A DNA stretch of 48,831 nucleotides from Desulfobacteraceae bacterium (GCA_011389735.1 JAABTS010000024.1:1-48831), one strand, 5' to 3'. Counted from the first letter of the stretch, positions 9,757 to 19,421 are shown. Numbers and translations: made by a program. Notes: generated from the sequence alone by a model not told the origin.

Positions 9757-10989
9757 ATGAAACTTGGCATAAATGGTTTAGGCAGAATCGGAAAATTGAC
9801 ACTCTGGCGGCATATCGCTCAAAAGTCATTTGACGGTCTGGTGGTGAATATAGGGCGGAACGCCGGAAAATCCTTTGAAGATGTCGCGCATTACATTGAA
9901 AGGGATTCCACTTACGGACGGCTCGAAACCTTCTTACACGGCTATTCGGCGGAACCGGTCATCAGTGATTTGAACGAAAACGAAGGAACCATGATGATCG
10001 ACGGCCTGGAGGTCAAATTTTTACAGGAAACCAGAAATCCCGGGGAAACGGCCTGGGCCGATCATGACGTGAAGATTGTCGTGGACACTACGGGATCGTT
10101 TCTGGACCCGACTCTTCCCGCGGACGCTCCGGGAGGCTCGATTCGAGGCCATCTCGATTCCGGAGCCGAAAAGGTGATAGTTTCCGCTCCCTTTAAAATC
10201 AAGCAAAAAGGCGCGAAAATGCCCGAGGATGCAGTCACGACAGTTATGGGCGTCAATGAAAACGCCTACGATCCGAGACATCACAAACTCATTTCCAATG
10301 CGTCTTGCACCACGACCTGCCTGGCTCACATGATGAAACCTCTGCTGGATTATTTTGGGCGGCAAAAAATTTTATCCGCGTCAATGGCCACTGTTCACGC
10401 CGCCACCGGATCACAACAGGTTCTTGACCGCCTTCCGAAAGCAGGGGCGTCGGATTTGCGAAAAAACAGAAGCATCTCCAACAATATTATTTTAACTACG
10501 ACCGGCGCAGCCAACGCATTACGGCTCGTGATCCCGGAAATGGAAACAATCGGGTTTATCGCGGAATCAGTCCGAGTTCCGACGACGACCGGCTCGTTGA
10601 TTATTCTGGTGTTAAGCCTTCAGGAGGAAATGACCGGAGATTCGATCCGAAGGGAAATGGTGAACGAAGTGTATCGAAAGGCCGCTGAAAAGGATCCCAA
10701 GAGGTATTTGCATTATACTGAAAAGCAGAACGTGTCCTGCGATATTATCGGTTACCCTCGGGCGGCGGCCGTTATCGAGGGACATGAAACCCACACCCGC
10801 ACAGCCGAAATAGCCATAAATCTGGAAAGAGCGCCTGGGTTTGACCAGTCCGTGATCGCACAGCTCGATAACAAAATAGTCCGTATCCCGATCACTCAGG
10901 CGGTGGTATACGGATGGTATGACAATGAATTGGGAAGTTATGTGAATTTACTGGGCGACAGAACCGTAACCATAGCCGAAGATTTATGA
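9757..10989 (+). CDS. gap: Glyceraldehyde-3-phosphate dehydrogenase, long form
   Basis: NAD(P)-dependent enzyme that interconverts glyceraldehyde 3-phosphate and 1,3-bisphosphoglycerate in glycolysis/gluconeogenesis. The dinucleotide-binding start is NGLGRIGK. The active-site motif SNASCTTTC places the catalytic cysteine at C184. The C-terminal signature YDNELGSYVN is present. At 410 aa it is clearly longer than the usual ~335 aa; extra segments lie before the active site (roughly residues 50-150) and in the C-terminal half. Several substrate-loop motifs deviate from the textbook form: HAATGSQ instead of HAYTGDQ, and RVPTTTGS instead of RVPTPNVS. It therefore belongs to a divergent GAPDH subgroup and its substrate could differ. 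A strong ribosome site (GGAGGGG) precedes the ATG. The neighbouring dikinase gene ends 22 bases upstream. Confidence 0.85.
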   Translation: MKLGINGLGRIGKLTLWRHIAQKSFDGLVVNIGRNAGKSFEDVAHYIERDSTYGRLETFLHGYSAEPVISDLNENEGTMMIDGLEVKFLQETRNPGETAWADHDVKIVVDTTGSFLDPTLPADAPGGSIRGHLDSGAEKVIVSAPFKIKQKGAKMPEDAVTTVMGVNENAYDPRHHKLISNASCTTTCLAHMMKPLLDYFGRQKILSASMATVHAATGSQQVLDRLPKAGASDLRKNRSISNNIILTTTGAANALRLVIPEMETIGFIAESVRVPTTTGSLIILVLSLQEEMTGDSIRREMVNEVYRKAAEKDPKRYLHYTEKQNVSCDIIGYPRAAAVIEGHETHTRTAEIAINLERAPGFDQSVIAQLDNKIVRIPITQAVVYGWYDNELGSYVNLLGDRTVTIAEDL

Positions 10990-11002
10990 CGGGCGTTTTT
11001 TC

Positions 11003-13174
11003 ATGATCGATCTTAAAGGGCGTATCGAGCGGATCACTTATACAAACGAAGAAAACGGCTACACGGTGGCTCGAATAAAGGTGTACGGACGACAGGATCT
11101 GGTCACCGCCGTGGGCAACCTTTCTACGCCGACGCCCGGAGAAGTGATCAGTATGAAAGGGGAGTGGATGAACCACCCCCGGTTCGGGGAACAATTCAAA
11201 ATCCAATATTACAGCACGAAAGTTCCCGCCACTGTGTACGGGATCCGGAAATATCTGGGATCCGGACTGATCAAGGGCGTGGGGCCGGTTATCGCCGAGC
11301 GGATTGCAAGTAAATTCGGAGAAAAAACCCTCGACATCATCGAATCCGAGCCTGACCGGCTCACGGAAGTCGACGGAATAGGCGCAAAAAGAATCCGCAT
11401 GATCCGTAAAGCCTGGGACGATCAGAAAGAAATCCGTTCCGTGATGCTTTTTCTGCAATCGCACGGCGTCAGCGCGGCGTACGCCGTCAAGATTTACAAA
11501 ACGTATGGAAAAGACGCCATCGCCATGATCAGGGACAACCCGTATCGCATGGCTATGGATATTTTCGGCATCGGATTTGTCACTGCGGACAAAATCGCCG
11601 AAAAATTGGGATTCGCCAAGGATTCTCCGGAAAGAGCCCGGGCCGGAATTTTATACACCCTTCACAACCTGGCGGATGAAGGGCATGTGTTTTTTCCCTA
11701 TGACGGTTTGATCGAAAAAAGCATGGAAATCCTCCAGGTCGAAAGGAATATCATCGCCAGCGCAATCGCGGACATGGCCCTTGATAAACGGATTGTGATC
11801 GAAGATTTAAACGATGATGTGGAAAATTACCGTCCGAACCATAAAGCGGTGTATCTCGCCAAGTATTTTTTGTGTGAAACCCGGATCGCCCAACGGCTCA
11901 AAGCGCTTGTCCAATCCAAACGGTCTTTGCGGGAGGCGAACGCGGAAAAAGCTCTGGAATGGGTGCAGCAGCGATTGGGAATAAATTTGGACGGCAATCA
12001 GGTGGAAGCGATTCAATGCGCCCTTAAAAGCAAAGTCATGGTCGTCACCGGAGGGCCTGGAGTCGGGAAAACCACCATCATCACCGGAATTATCGAAATA
12101 TTCAAAGGGTTGAAAGCAAACATCAATCTTGGAGCGCCCACGGGCCGAGCCGCCAAACGCATGGCGGAAACCACCGGCCAGGAAGCCAAAACAATCCATC
12201 GGCTTCTTTCCTACAACCTGCAAAAAGGCGGGTTCTCCAGAAACGAAAAATCGCCTTTGCAATGCGATCTTCTGGTGATCGACGAAGCGTCCATGATCGA
12301 TACCGTGCTGATGCATCATCTGCTCAAGGCCGTTCCCTTGAACGCGGTGCTGATTCTGGTGGGCGATGTCAACCAGCTTCCTTCGGTCGGCCCCGGAAAC
12401 GTGCTGGAAGATATTATTTCATCCGGAATCGCGCCGGTGGTGAAATTGACGAAAATTTTCAGGCAGGCTGAAAAAAGCCGGATCGTTGTGAACGCTCACA
12501 GAATTGTTCAGGGGATGATGCCTTTGTTTTCCGAAGATCGGGAAGAAAGCGATTTTTATTTTATACAGAGGGAAACGCCCGAGGAGGTTCTCGACACTAT
12601 TCTCAAGCTGGTTTCCGAGCGGATTCCGGAACGATTCGGCCTGAACTCCGTTCAGGATATTCAAGTGCTGACGCCCATGAATCGAGGCGTTACAGGGACC
12701 GGCAATTTGAACATCGCGCTAAGGGACCGGCTGAATCCCGCGGCCGGCGATTCCCCGGCCGGCGTACGCGGGTTCAGGGTGAAGGACAAGATCATGCAGA
12801 TCCGGAACAATTATGAAAAAGAGGTGTACAACGGCGATATAGGCGGAATTTCAGCGATTGACGCCGAATTACGAGAAATCACCGTTACCTTTGATTCCAG
12901 GCGTATTGTTTATGATTTCAGCGAACTTGACGAACTGGCGCCCGCTTACGCCGTTTCCGTTCATAAATCCCAGGGATCTGAATATCCCGCTGTCGTGATC
13001 CCGGTTACCACTCAGCACTATATTCTGCTCCAGCGCAATCTGATCTATACCGCGGTGACACGGGGAAAACGCCTGACCGTTCTGGTCGGAACCAAAAAAG
13101 CCCTGGCGATGGCGGTCAAAAACGATAAAACCCGAAAGCGATACTCCCGCCTGTGTACGAGACTTTGCGAATAG
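11003..13174 (+). CDS. recD2: ATP-dependent RecD-like DNA helicase (RecD2)
   Basis: Superfamily 1B 5'-3' DNA helicase acting in DNA repair independently of RecBC. In the 723-aa protein the N-terminal ~75 residues form the OB-like region, followed by helix-hairpin-helix segments (GVGPVIAERIASKFG; EVDGIGAKRIRMI; NPYRMAMDIFGIGF), as is typical of RecD2 rather than RecD. Walker A GGPGVGKT lies at residues 350-357 and Walker B VIDEAS at D427-E428. C-terminal motifs VSVHKSQGSEYP and YTAVTRGKR complete the helicase core. Length is normal for the family. The start ATG is 13 bases after gap, and murJ starts 19 bases after the stop, so it sits in a tight co-directional run although the functions are unrelated. 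Confidence 0.93.
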   Translation: MIDLKGRIERITYTNEENGYTVARIKVYGRQDLVTAVGNLSTPTPGEVISMKGEWMNHPRFGEQFKIQYYSTKVPATVYGIRKYLGSGLIKGVGPVIAERIASKFGEKTLDIIESEPDRLTEVDGIGAKRIRMIRKAWDDQKEIRSVMLFLQSHGVSAAYAVKIYKTYGKDAIAMIRDNPYRMAMDIFGIGFVTADKIAEKLGFAKDSPERARAGILYTLHNLADEGHVFFPYDGLIEKSMEILQVERNIIASAIADMALDKRIVIEDLNDDVENYRPNHKAVYLAKYFLCETRIAQRLKALVQSKRSLREANAEKALEWVQQRLGINLDGNQVEAIQCALKSKVMVVTGGPGVGKTTIITGIIEIFKGLKANINLGAPTGRAAKRMAETTGQEAKTIHRLLSYNLQKGGFSRNEKSPLQCDLLVIDEASMIDTVLMHHLLKAVPLNAVLILVGDVNQLPSVGPGNVLEDIISSGIAPVVKLTKIFRQAEKSRIVVNAHRIVQGMMPLFSEDREESDFYFIQRETPEEVLDTILKLVSERIPERFGLNSVQDIQVLTPMNRGVTGTGNLNIALRDRLNPAAGDSPAGVRGFRVKDKIMQIRNNYEKEVYNGDIGGISAIDAELREITVTFDSRRIVYDFSELDELAPAYAVSVHKSQGSEYPAVVIPVTTQHYILLQRNLIYTAVTRGKRLTVLVGTKKALAMAVKNDKTRKRYSRLCTRLCE

Positions 13175-13193
13175 AAACGGTTCGGCGCCGGTA

Positions 13194-14765
13194 ATGGCCC
13201 CTAAGATTTATCATCAGGTCGGCGTGGCGTCGTTGATTATGATGGCGTCGGTGTTTTTGAGCCGGGTGATCGGGCTGTTAAGGGAAATGGCCATCGCCGC
13301 CGTGGGCGGAGCCGACGCCTCCGTGGACGCCTATCAAATCTCCTTTATTCTGCCTGAAATTTTGAACCATGTTGTGGCGAGCGGATTCTTGTCGGTCACC
13401 TTTATTCCCATTTTTTCGAAATATTTGATCCAAAACCGCTATAATGAAGCATGGCGGGTTTTTTCGGTCGTTATGACCTGTTTCGGAACCCTTTTATGCA
13501 TTTTGGTCGCGGTCATGTTTGTTTACGCTGACACCCTTGTCGGATGGGCGGCTCCGGGAATCAAAGATCCCGCCGTCCTGACGCGGGCCGTCCGGATGAC
13601 CCGAATTATTATTCCGGCGCAATTATTTTTTTTCACCGGCGGCATGTTCATGGCTGTTCAATTTTCTCAAAAGCGCTTTTTCATTCCTGCTTTGACGCCT
13701 TTGATTTATAACGCCTCTATCATTGCCGGAGGGCTGTTGTTCAGCCGTCAAATCGGCATGGAAGGATTCAGTTGGGGAGCGCTGGCCGGCGCATTTATCG
13801 GTAGTTTTCTTCTTCAAGCTTATGGTGCGGCCAAAGTCGGAATGCGGCTTTCTTTCAATTTCGATTTTCGGCATCCGGAACTACGAAAATATATCCTTAT
13901 CACCCTCCCGCTCATGTTCGGGCTGACCATGACTTTTTCCACCGAATTTTTTTTGAAATTTTTTGGATCCTATCTTTCGCCCGGAAGCATCGCAGCCTTG
14001 AATTATGCGTTCAGAGTCATGATGATTCTGGCCGGATTATTCGGCCAGGCTCTCGGAGCTGCGTCGTTTCCTTTCATGGCGGGGTTGGCCGCTGAAAAAA
14101 AAATTGACGCCATGAACGACCTGTTGAATCGGACCCTGAGATACCTGGCCGTTGTGATCCCTTTCAGCGTCCTGTTCATGGTCCTGCGCCACGAAATCGT
14201 GCTGATCTTGTTTCAACGGGGTCGATTCGACGCAGAGGCGACGGCTTTGACGTCGAGTCTTCTCGTATATCTGATGACCGGCGCGTTTGCCTTTTCAGCT
14301 CAAACCGTTGTCGTTCGAGCCTTTTACGCTACTCAGGATACTCTGTTTCCGTCCATATATTGTACGGCCGGAGTGGCGCTTAGCATTCCCTTGTTTCTGG
14401 CCGGAATCGATATCATGGGGGCTCAAGGCCTGGGCGGAGCCATATCCATGTCCGTACTGTTTCAAGTCATATTGCTATACGTTATATGGAACCGCAGAAG
14501 CGGCAATACGGAAAGCGCCGATGTATTCCGGTTCATTGCAAAAATGGCGGTAATCAGCGTTGTCATCGGAGCCGCTCTTGAAACTTTCCGGCGAACCGCT
14601 CTGGCCGGCATAGACGCTTATACTTTTACCGGATCTATGATCATATCAATCATTACCGGATGTTTATTCTTGTCGATGCTTTTTTCAGCCGGCGCGTTCC
14701 TGAAAATTCCGGAAATTCAGGATGTGATGAAACGGGTTTTAGAAAAATTGAATGCTAAATGTTGA
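13194..14765 (+). CDS. murJ: Lipid II flippase MurJ (MviN)
   Basis: Inner-membrane MOP-superfamily flippase that moves lipid II to the periplasmic face for peptidoglycan synthesis. The 523-aa protein is almost entirely hydrophobic, with a pattern compatible with the family's 14 membrane segments. The N-terminal region shows the familiar SLIMMASVFLSRVIGLLREM and GADASVDAYQISF signatures. The last codons (L-N-A-K-C-stop) are written by the ATGTTGAATG repeat that continues into the spacer, so the original C-terminus may have been altered by repeat expansion. The product still has normal length. No separate promoter was seen; the stop of recD2 is 19 bases upstream. Confidence 0.93.
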   Translation: MAPKIYHQVGVASLIMMASVFLSRVIGLLREMAIAAVGGADASVDAYQISFILPEILNHVVASGFLSVTFIPIFSKYLIQNRYNEAWRVFSVVMTCFGTLLCILVAVMFVYADTLVGWAAPGIKDPAVLTRAVRMTRIIIPAQLFFFTGGMFMAVQFSQKRFFIPALTPLIYNASIIAGGLLFSRQIGMEGFSWGALAGAFIGSFLLQAYGAAKVGMRLSFNFDFRHPELRKYILITLPLMFGLTMTFSTEFFLKFFGSYLSPGSIAALNYAFRVMMILAGLFGQALGAASFPFMAGLAAEKKIDAMNDLLNRTLRYLAVVIPFSVLFMVLRHEIVLILFQRGRFDAEATALTSSLLVYLMTGAFAFSAQTVVVRAFYATQDTLFPSIYCTAGVALSIPLFLAGIDIMGAQGLGGAISMSVLFQVILLYVIWNRRSGNTESADVFRFIAKMAVISVVIGAALETFRRTALAGIDAYTFTGSMIISIITGCLFLSMLFSAGAFLKIPEIQDVMKRVLEKLNAKC

Positions 14766-14864
14766 ATGCTGAATTATTTATGTTGAATGTTGTATGTTGA
14801 ATGCTAAATGGGGGACTCACATCTAACATTCAACATCTAACATTCAACATCTAACATTCAACAT
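14747..14864. repeat. ATGTTGAATG repeat cluster forming a hairpin
   Basis: Three perfect tandem 14-bp copies of CATCTAACATTCAA occupy 14820-14861. Opposite-orientation copies of the same word (TTGAATGCTAAATG, ATGTTGAATGTTG) run from the 3' end of murJ to about 14810. Arm 14780-14803 pairs with 14841-14864 at 22 of 24 positions. The hairpin could end the murJ transcript, but no T tract follows. Confidence 0.8.
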
Positions 14865-14898
14865 AATAAAATGTGATTTTAATCGAAGGGATAAAAAA

Positions 14899-17100
14899 AT
14901 GAGCCAGAAATCAGAGAAGCAAAAAAACCGCCTTACCATCGCAATCGCCGGCAATCCAAATTCAGGAAAGACCACCATGTTCAACGCTCTTACCGGAGCA
15001 AAACAGCACGTCGGGAATTATCCGGGCGTGACCGTGGAAAAGAGGGAAGGGGAGGTTTTTCATGAGGGGGAGTGGATCAACATCGTTGATTTGCCGGGAA
15101 CATATTCGCTGACTGCTTACTCTCAGGAAGAGCTTGTCGCCAGGAAATATCTGGTGAACGAACGGCCGGACGCCGTGATCGACATCATTAATGCATCCAC
15201 GCTCGAAAGAAATCTTTATCTGGCGATCCAGTTCCTCGAATTGGGCATACCGGTTGTTTTTGCTTTCAACATGATGGATGAAGTCAGAAAGTCGGGCAAA
15301 ACGATTGACACTCAAAAGCTTTCCTCGCTGTTCGGAGTTCCCATTGTCGAAACCGTGGCCAGAACGGGGGAGGGTAAAACGGAAATGATCGAGACTGCCC
15401 GTAAGCACGCAATTTCAAAGCAAGGCGAATGGAAACCTCTGGTGCTTTCCTACGGCCCCGATCTCGACCCCCTGCTGGATGAAGTTACCCGTATCATTGA
15501 ACTAAACGAAATCCATACGAACCGGTTTCCGGCGAGATGGATAGCCTTGAAATATATTGAAAACGATGAACATATTCTATCACTGGTGAACGAGAAAGGC
15601 GAGCTTGCCCGGGAATTGGGGGATCTGGTCCAAAAAACGGAAAAGCATCTGGATTCCACGTTGAACATGTATCCGGAGGCTATTATCGCCGATTACCGGT
15701 ATGGATATATTAATTCCATCGTCAAGCAGGGCGTCGTCGAAAAGACCGACCGGCAGGAACGGATCGCTTTTTCGGATACCCTGGATCGCGTTCTCACGCA
15801 GCGGATTTTAGGCCCGGTTATCATGGTCGCCGTATTTTACGCCATGTTTTATTTGACGTTCGCTATCGGAGCCGTTCCCATGGAATGGTTGGGAGCGGCG
15901 TTTAACGCGATGGGCGATTTGGTGAAAAGCCTTATGAGCGAAGGGCCGATCCGGTCGTTGATTGTGTCTGGAATTATTGACGGAGTCGGAGGGGTGCTCG
16001 GATTTGTCCCCTTGATCCTGATCATGTTCATGATGATTTCTTTTCTTGAGGATTCCGGATATATGGCCAGGATGGCCTATATGCTCGATCGGGTGATGCG
16101 AATATTCGGTCTTCACGGATGTTCGGTAATGCCTTTTATCGTATCCGGGGGGATTCCCGGAGGCTGCGCTGTTCCAGGCGTCATGGCTGCAAGAACCCTT
16201 CGAAGCCCCAAGGAAAAGCTGGCTACTCTATTGACCGCGCCGTTCATGGCCTGCGGAGCCAAAGTCCCGGTGTTTATCCTGCTTGCAGGCGCGTTTTTTC
16301 AGGAAAGCGCCGCAACCGCTTTATTCTGGATTACTATCGGCGCCTGGGTTGCGGCTCTGGTCGTAGCGCGGTTTCTTCGATCCACCATCATCAGAGGAGC
16401 ATCGACGCCGTTCGTCATGGAGCTTCCTCCGTACCGGATGCCTACGCTGCCCGGAATTTTAATCCATACATGGGAAAGGGTATGGCAATATATTAAAAAG
16501 GCGGGCACCATAATTTTATGTATTTCCGTTATCATTTGGGCGGCCATGACGTATCCGTCGCTTCCGCAAGATAGAGCCGAACGCTATACCGACAAAATCG
16601 ATCAAATTCAAAAGCGCATCGACGATACGCCCAAACCGTCGAAGGAGCTTACAGTGTTACGGGAACAACTAAAAAACATCCATACTGAAAGAGCCGGTGA
16701 GAGTTTGAAAAATTCCTTTGCCGGAAGAATCGGTTGCGGTTTTGAATCCATAACTAAATACGCTGGTTTTGACTGGCGAGACAATATCGCTCTACTCGGC
16801 GGATTCGCGGCCAAGGAAGTCATCATATCGACTCTTGGAACGGCTTATTCCCTGGGGGAGATGGAAGGGGGAGCAACAAGAAGCCTTTCAGAACGATTTC
16901 GTAATTCGCCGGGATGGGATGTGGCTAAAGCCTTGAGTATGATTGTCTTTGTGATGCTTTACGCCCCATGTTTCGTTACGATTATCGCCATTGCCAGGGA
17001 ATCATCGATTAATTGGGCGTTTTTTAGTCTCGTATTCAATACGGTTTTGGCGTTCGCCCTTTCGGTGGCGGTGTATCAGGTAGGAAAATTGTTCGTATAG
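14899..17100 (+). CDS. feoB: Ferrous iron transporter B
   Basis: Inner-membrane Fe(II) uptake protein with a cytoplasmic N-terminal G domain. G1 motif GNPNSGKT is at residues 18-25, followed by DLPGTYSL (G3) and NMMD (G4). The membrane half contains the two family gate motifs, GGIPGGCAVPGVMAAR and FMACGAKVPVF, and the core segment GGFAAKEVIISTLGTAY. The 733-aa length is normal. A charged insertion near residues 555-600 separates membrane segments, as in many FeoB proteins. No feoA or feoC is adjacent, which is unusual for this group, where FeoA genes commonly sit directly upstream. I saw no clear Fur box. The start has an AAGGG site 10 bases upstream. Confidence 0.95.
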   Translation: MSQKSEKQKNRLTIAIAGNPNSGKTTMFNALTGAKQHVGNYPGVTVEKREGEVFHEGEWINIVDLPGTYSLTAYSQEELVARKYLVNERPDAVIDIINASTLERNLYLAIQFLELGIPVVFAFNMMDEVRKSGKTIDTQKLSSLFGVPIVETVARTGEGKTEMIETARKHAISKQGEWKPLVLSYGPDLDPLLDEVTRIIELNEIHTNRFPARWIALKYIENDEHILSLVNEKGELARELGDLVQKTEKHLDSTLNMYPEAIIADYRYGYINSIVKQGVVEKTDRQERIAFSDTLDRVLTQRILGPVIMVAVFYAMFYLTFAIGAVPMEWLGAAFNAMGDLVKSLMSEGPIRSLIVSGIIDGVGGVLGFVPLILIMFMMISFLEDSGYMARMAYMLDRVMRIFGLHGCSVMPFIVSGGIPGGCAVPGVMAARTLRSPKEKLATLLTAPFMACGAKVPVFILLAGAFFQESAATALFWITIGAWVAALVVARFLRSTIIRGASTPFVMELPPYRMPTLPGILIHTWERVWQYIKKAGTIILCISVIIWAAMTYPSLPQDRAERYTDKIDQIQKRIDDTPKPSKELTVLREQLKNIHTERAGESLKNSFAGRIGCGFESITKYAGFDWRDNIALLGGFAAKEVIISTLGTAYSLGEMEGGATRSLSERFRNSPGWDVAKALSMIVFVMLYAPCFVTIIAIARESSINWAFFSLVFNTVLAFALSVAVYQVGKLFV

Positions 17101-17261
17101 CCTTTTTTGTTTTTTTCCTGCGGGGTATTGAAAAATAATTTAAAGCGGTTATATTACCTTCTAAGAGATGGCGGCGGAAGCCGGCTACCCCGTTTAAGAC
17201 CATCTCACCGTTCCGATCGTTGAACGCGGTCCTAAACCGGAGCGGTAAAAATCGGACCGCT

Positions 17262-17304
17262 CCAGCCGGGTCAAAGCCGCGGCTTGCCCGGCTGGAAATT
17301 TTTT
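17262..17304 (+). terminator. Intrinsic terminator of feoB
   Basis: CCAGCCGGG (17262-17270) pairs with CCCGGCTGG (17287-17295). The loop itself contains the self-complementary AAGCCGCGGCTT. Six T residues follow at 17299-17304. Confidence 0.7.
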
Positions 17305-17343
17305 AACGAACTACAGGTTTTCAGATATCCAACCGATTCGCCG

Positions 17344-17378
17344 AAAAAAGGCCGTCCCACTTGGGGCGGCCTTTTTTT
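17344..17378. terminator. Bidirectional intrinsic terminator
   Basis: AAAAAAGGCCGTCCC and GGGGCGGCCTTTTTTT form a stem around a short loop, flanked by A and T runs, so it works on either strand. It most likely ends the minus-strand operon that finishes at 17422 and backs up feoB termination. Confidence 0.85.
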
Positions 17379-17421
17379 ATATAATCGATGCGTCGTAATC
17401 CGCTTTATCCTGACCGGAGTT

Positions 17422-19413
17422 TTATTGGGGGGCCAGGGGGCTTAAAACAGGCTCGCTTTTCGCCGGATCGCTTTTCAAATCGTCCTTATCCACAGCGATA
17501 ATCCGGTACTGGTAGGATATATCCGGTTGCAGGTCATAGTCCCGGTAGCTGCTCTGATGAGATCCCAAGGTCTGTATTTTTGACCAGTAACCGCCGTTTT
17601 TGCTTCTGTACAAAATATAGGAGGAAATGTCCGGTTCGGGATTCTCATCCCACTTGACAAGGATGTTGTTGGATTCGGATATCGCCGCCGTAATTCCGGA
17701 TACTCGTGAAGGGCGATGTTTCGTGGTCGCCGTGACGGCTTCCGACGGCTCGCCTTCCACTCCGTAAAGATTATAGCTGACGACGGCGTAATAGTATCGG
17801 GTTCCGTCTTCGAGCGGTGAAAAAGCGGTTCCTTTATCCAGGTATGAAAGAGATGTGTATCCTTTGACTTTGTTGACCAGATCGAGCCCTTTGCTGGATC
17901 TACCCCGATATATCGAATAACCGCCGATATCCGGATCATCGATCGGAGACCAGGATATCCAAACGGATTTGACCATGCCGCTTTTAGCAGTAACGCCCAT
18001 GGGGGGAGCGGGCAGATCTTTTGTTTTGCCTTTGACTGTCTTAGATGCGCCGGTTTCGCCTTTTTCATCATAGGCGGTCAAATAATAATAGTATTCCATC
18101 TGGTCGGTCAATTTTTTTTCGTCATTATATCGAGTGCTTCCGGAACCGGTGATTTTATCGATCACCTCCCATTCTTTCCCCTGTGTTTTTCGATAAAGAT
18201 AATAGCCGTTGATATTATCGAGCGGATCCCAGGAAAGCGTGATTTTTCTCAAGAGGTCATCTTTTTCAAGCCGCAGGATAGGTCGCTTGACCGTTGTAAT
18301 GGTAAACGTATCGGACATGGGGCTCCGCCGGTCTTTTCGATCAACGCTGGAAATCCTGTAACTGTATTCGGAGCCGTCTGACAGGCCTTGAATATCTTCG
18401 ACGATAAACGAAAGGTCGTATTTTGACCGGCCTTGTTTTTCAACAGTCATTATTTTTTCAAAATGTCCGTCCGGCTCTTCCCTGCGAAAAATTTCGTAAT
18501 ACTCGATCTTGAAATTATCTTTGTCGTTTTCCAGTGACGGGACGAATTTCAATTCAGCGCGACGAACGTAACCTTTGCAACTGATCATCAAGGGGGGGTA
18601 GGGGACTTTTTCGCCAGCGTTCCGGATCATCGCGGTATGGCTGCTTTTCTGTTCGGTTCCGGAATTGAGAAGAATTCCGATACGGTAATAATAGGTACGT
18701 CCGACTCTGATTTTTTTATCCTTGAAACTGTTCTTATTGACTTTTCCAATGGATTGATAAGGACCGCCTTCATTCTCGGACCGGTATATGTTGAACGCTC
18801 TTATAGGGTGAGAGGGATCGAATTTCCAGTTCAGCACAACGCTTTTCCCTTCACTCGCAACCCGGAGGTTTTCGATATCTACGGTCTTCTCGCGTGTGGA
18901 CGCCGCAGGCGAATATTGATCCGCATTCTTGATATTGCTGATCAGTTCTTTGGCGTAAACCGGTATTCGGTCAAGAATGGATTCGCGTCCGGAAAAGGTC
19001 AGGGACCATGATTTTACAACCCTTCTGGCTTTTACATCGAGCAGGTTGATGTTGCTAAGAATATCCGCTCCATTTTTGGTTACCTGCCCAAAAAGGATAA
19101 AATTGACGCCTAACGATTTGCCGGCCTTCAAGGCCATATCCGGATCATCGCTTTGGGACATGCCTTCCTGGAAAAGGATTTCCTCCATTTGCCGTCTTGA
19201 CATGAGTTCAATCGATCCGTCCATCCCCAATGCGGAAATCAGCGCGTAGAGAATATCACCGTTATATCCCATCGCTTCGATATTGGTCGGCCTGAAATTG
19301 AAAATCGCAAGAGACGTTTTTTCCCGGGCTCCGAGTGCATGGCCCGTACAAAAAATAAAACTTAGGATCAAAATGAATAATATTGCTGTCGCTCGTTTTC
19401 CCGGAAACATCAT
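17422..19413 (-). CDS. Exported protein: CsgG/TolB-like N-domain plus five FN3 domains
   Basis: 663-aa protein with a hydrophobic N-terminal signal segment (AILFILILSFIFC) and no clear lipobox. Residues ~33-165 resemble the N-terminal fold of CsgG-type or TolB-like proteins (TSLAIFNFRP, then MSRRQMEEIL and LGVNFILFGQV). From ~175 to the end there are five fibronectin type III-like modules of roughly 90-100 residues, each showing the W...P...I.GY.IYR and Y.Y.I...D..G patterns. It is therefore a periplasmic or surface adhesion/assembly protein. The reading frame starts with two ATGs (19413 and 19410); the ribosome site GGCGG fits either. It is the last gene of a three-gene operon, 8 bases after the previous stop. 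Precise function is unknown. Confidence 0.8.
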   Translation of the reverse strand: MMFPGKRATAILFILILSFIFCTGHALGAREKTSLAIFNFRPTNIEAMGYNGDILYALISALGMDGSIELMSRRQMEEILFQEGMSQSDDPDMALKAGKSLGVNFILFGQVTKNGADILSNINLLDVKARRVVKSWSLTFSGRESILDRIPVYAKELISNIKNADQYSPAASTREKTVDIENLRVASEGKSVVLNWKFDPSHPIRAFNIYRSENEGGPYQSIGKVNKNSFKDKKIRVGRTYYYRIGILLNSGTEQKSSHTAMIRNAGEKVPYPPLMISCKGYVRRAELKFVPSLENDKDNFKIEYYEIFRREEPDGHFEKIMTVEKQGRSKYDLSFIVEDIQGLSDGSEYSYRISSVDRKDRRSPMSDTFTITTVKRPILRLEKDDLLRKITLSWDPLDNINGYYLYRKTQGKEWEVIDKITGSGSTRYNDEKKLTDQMEYYYYLTAYDEKGETGASKTVKGKTKDLPAPPMGVTAKSGMVKSVWISWSPIDDPDIGGYSIYRGRSSKGLDLVNKVKGYTSLSYLDKGTAFSPLEDGTRYYYAVVSYNLYGVEGEPSEAVTATTKHRPSRVSGITAAISESNNILVKWDENPEPDISSYILYRSKNGGYWSKIQTLGSHQSSYRDYDLQPDISYQYRIIAVDKDDLKSDPAKSEPVLSPLAPQ

Positions 19414-19421
19414 CCTGCCGC

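Larger units (their letters stand above)
17101..17421. other. Convergent intergenic region with tandem hairpins
   Basis: Between the 3' ends of feoB and the minus-strand envelope operon. It contains a small hairpin (GGAGCGGT 17239-17246 with ACCGCTCC 17256-17263) and two intrinsic terminators listed separately. No coding potential. Confidence 0.7.

Noticed and set aside
17239-17304. Possible riboswitch or small RNA downstream of feoB
   Set aside because: Two hairpins directly after a stop codon and before a T tract are explained more simply as a terminator region.
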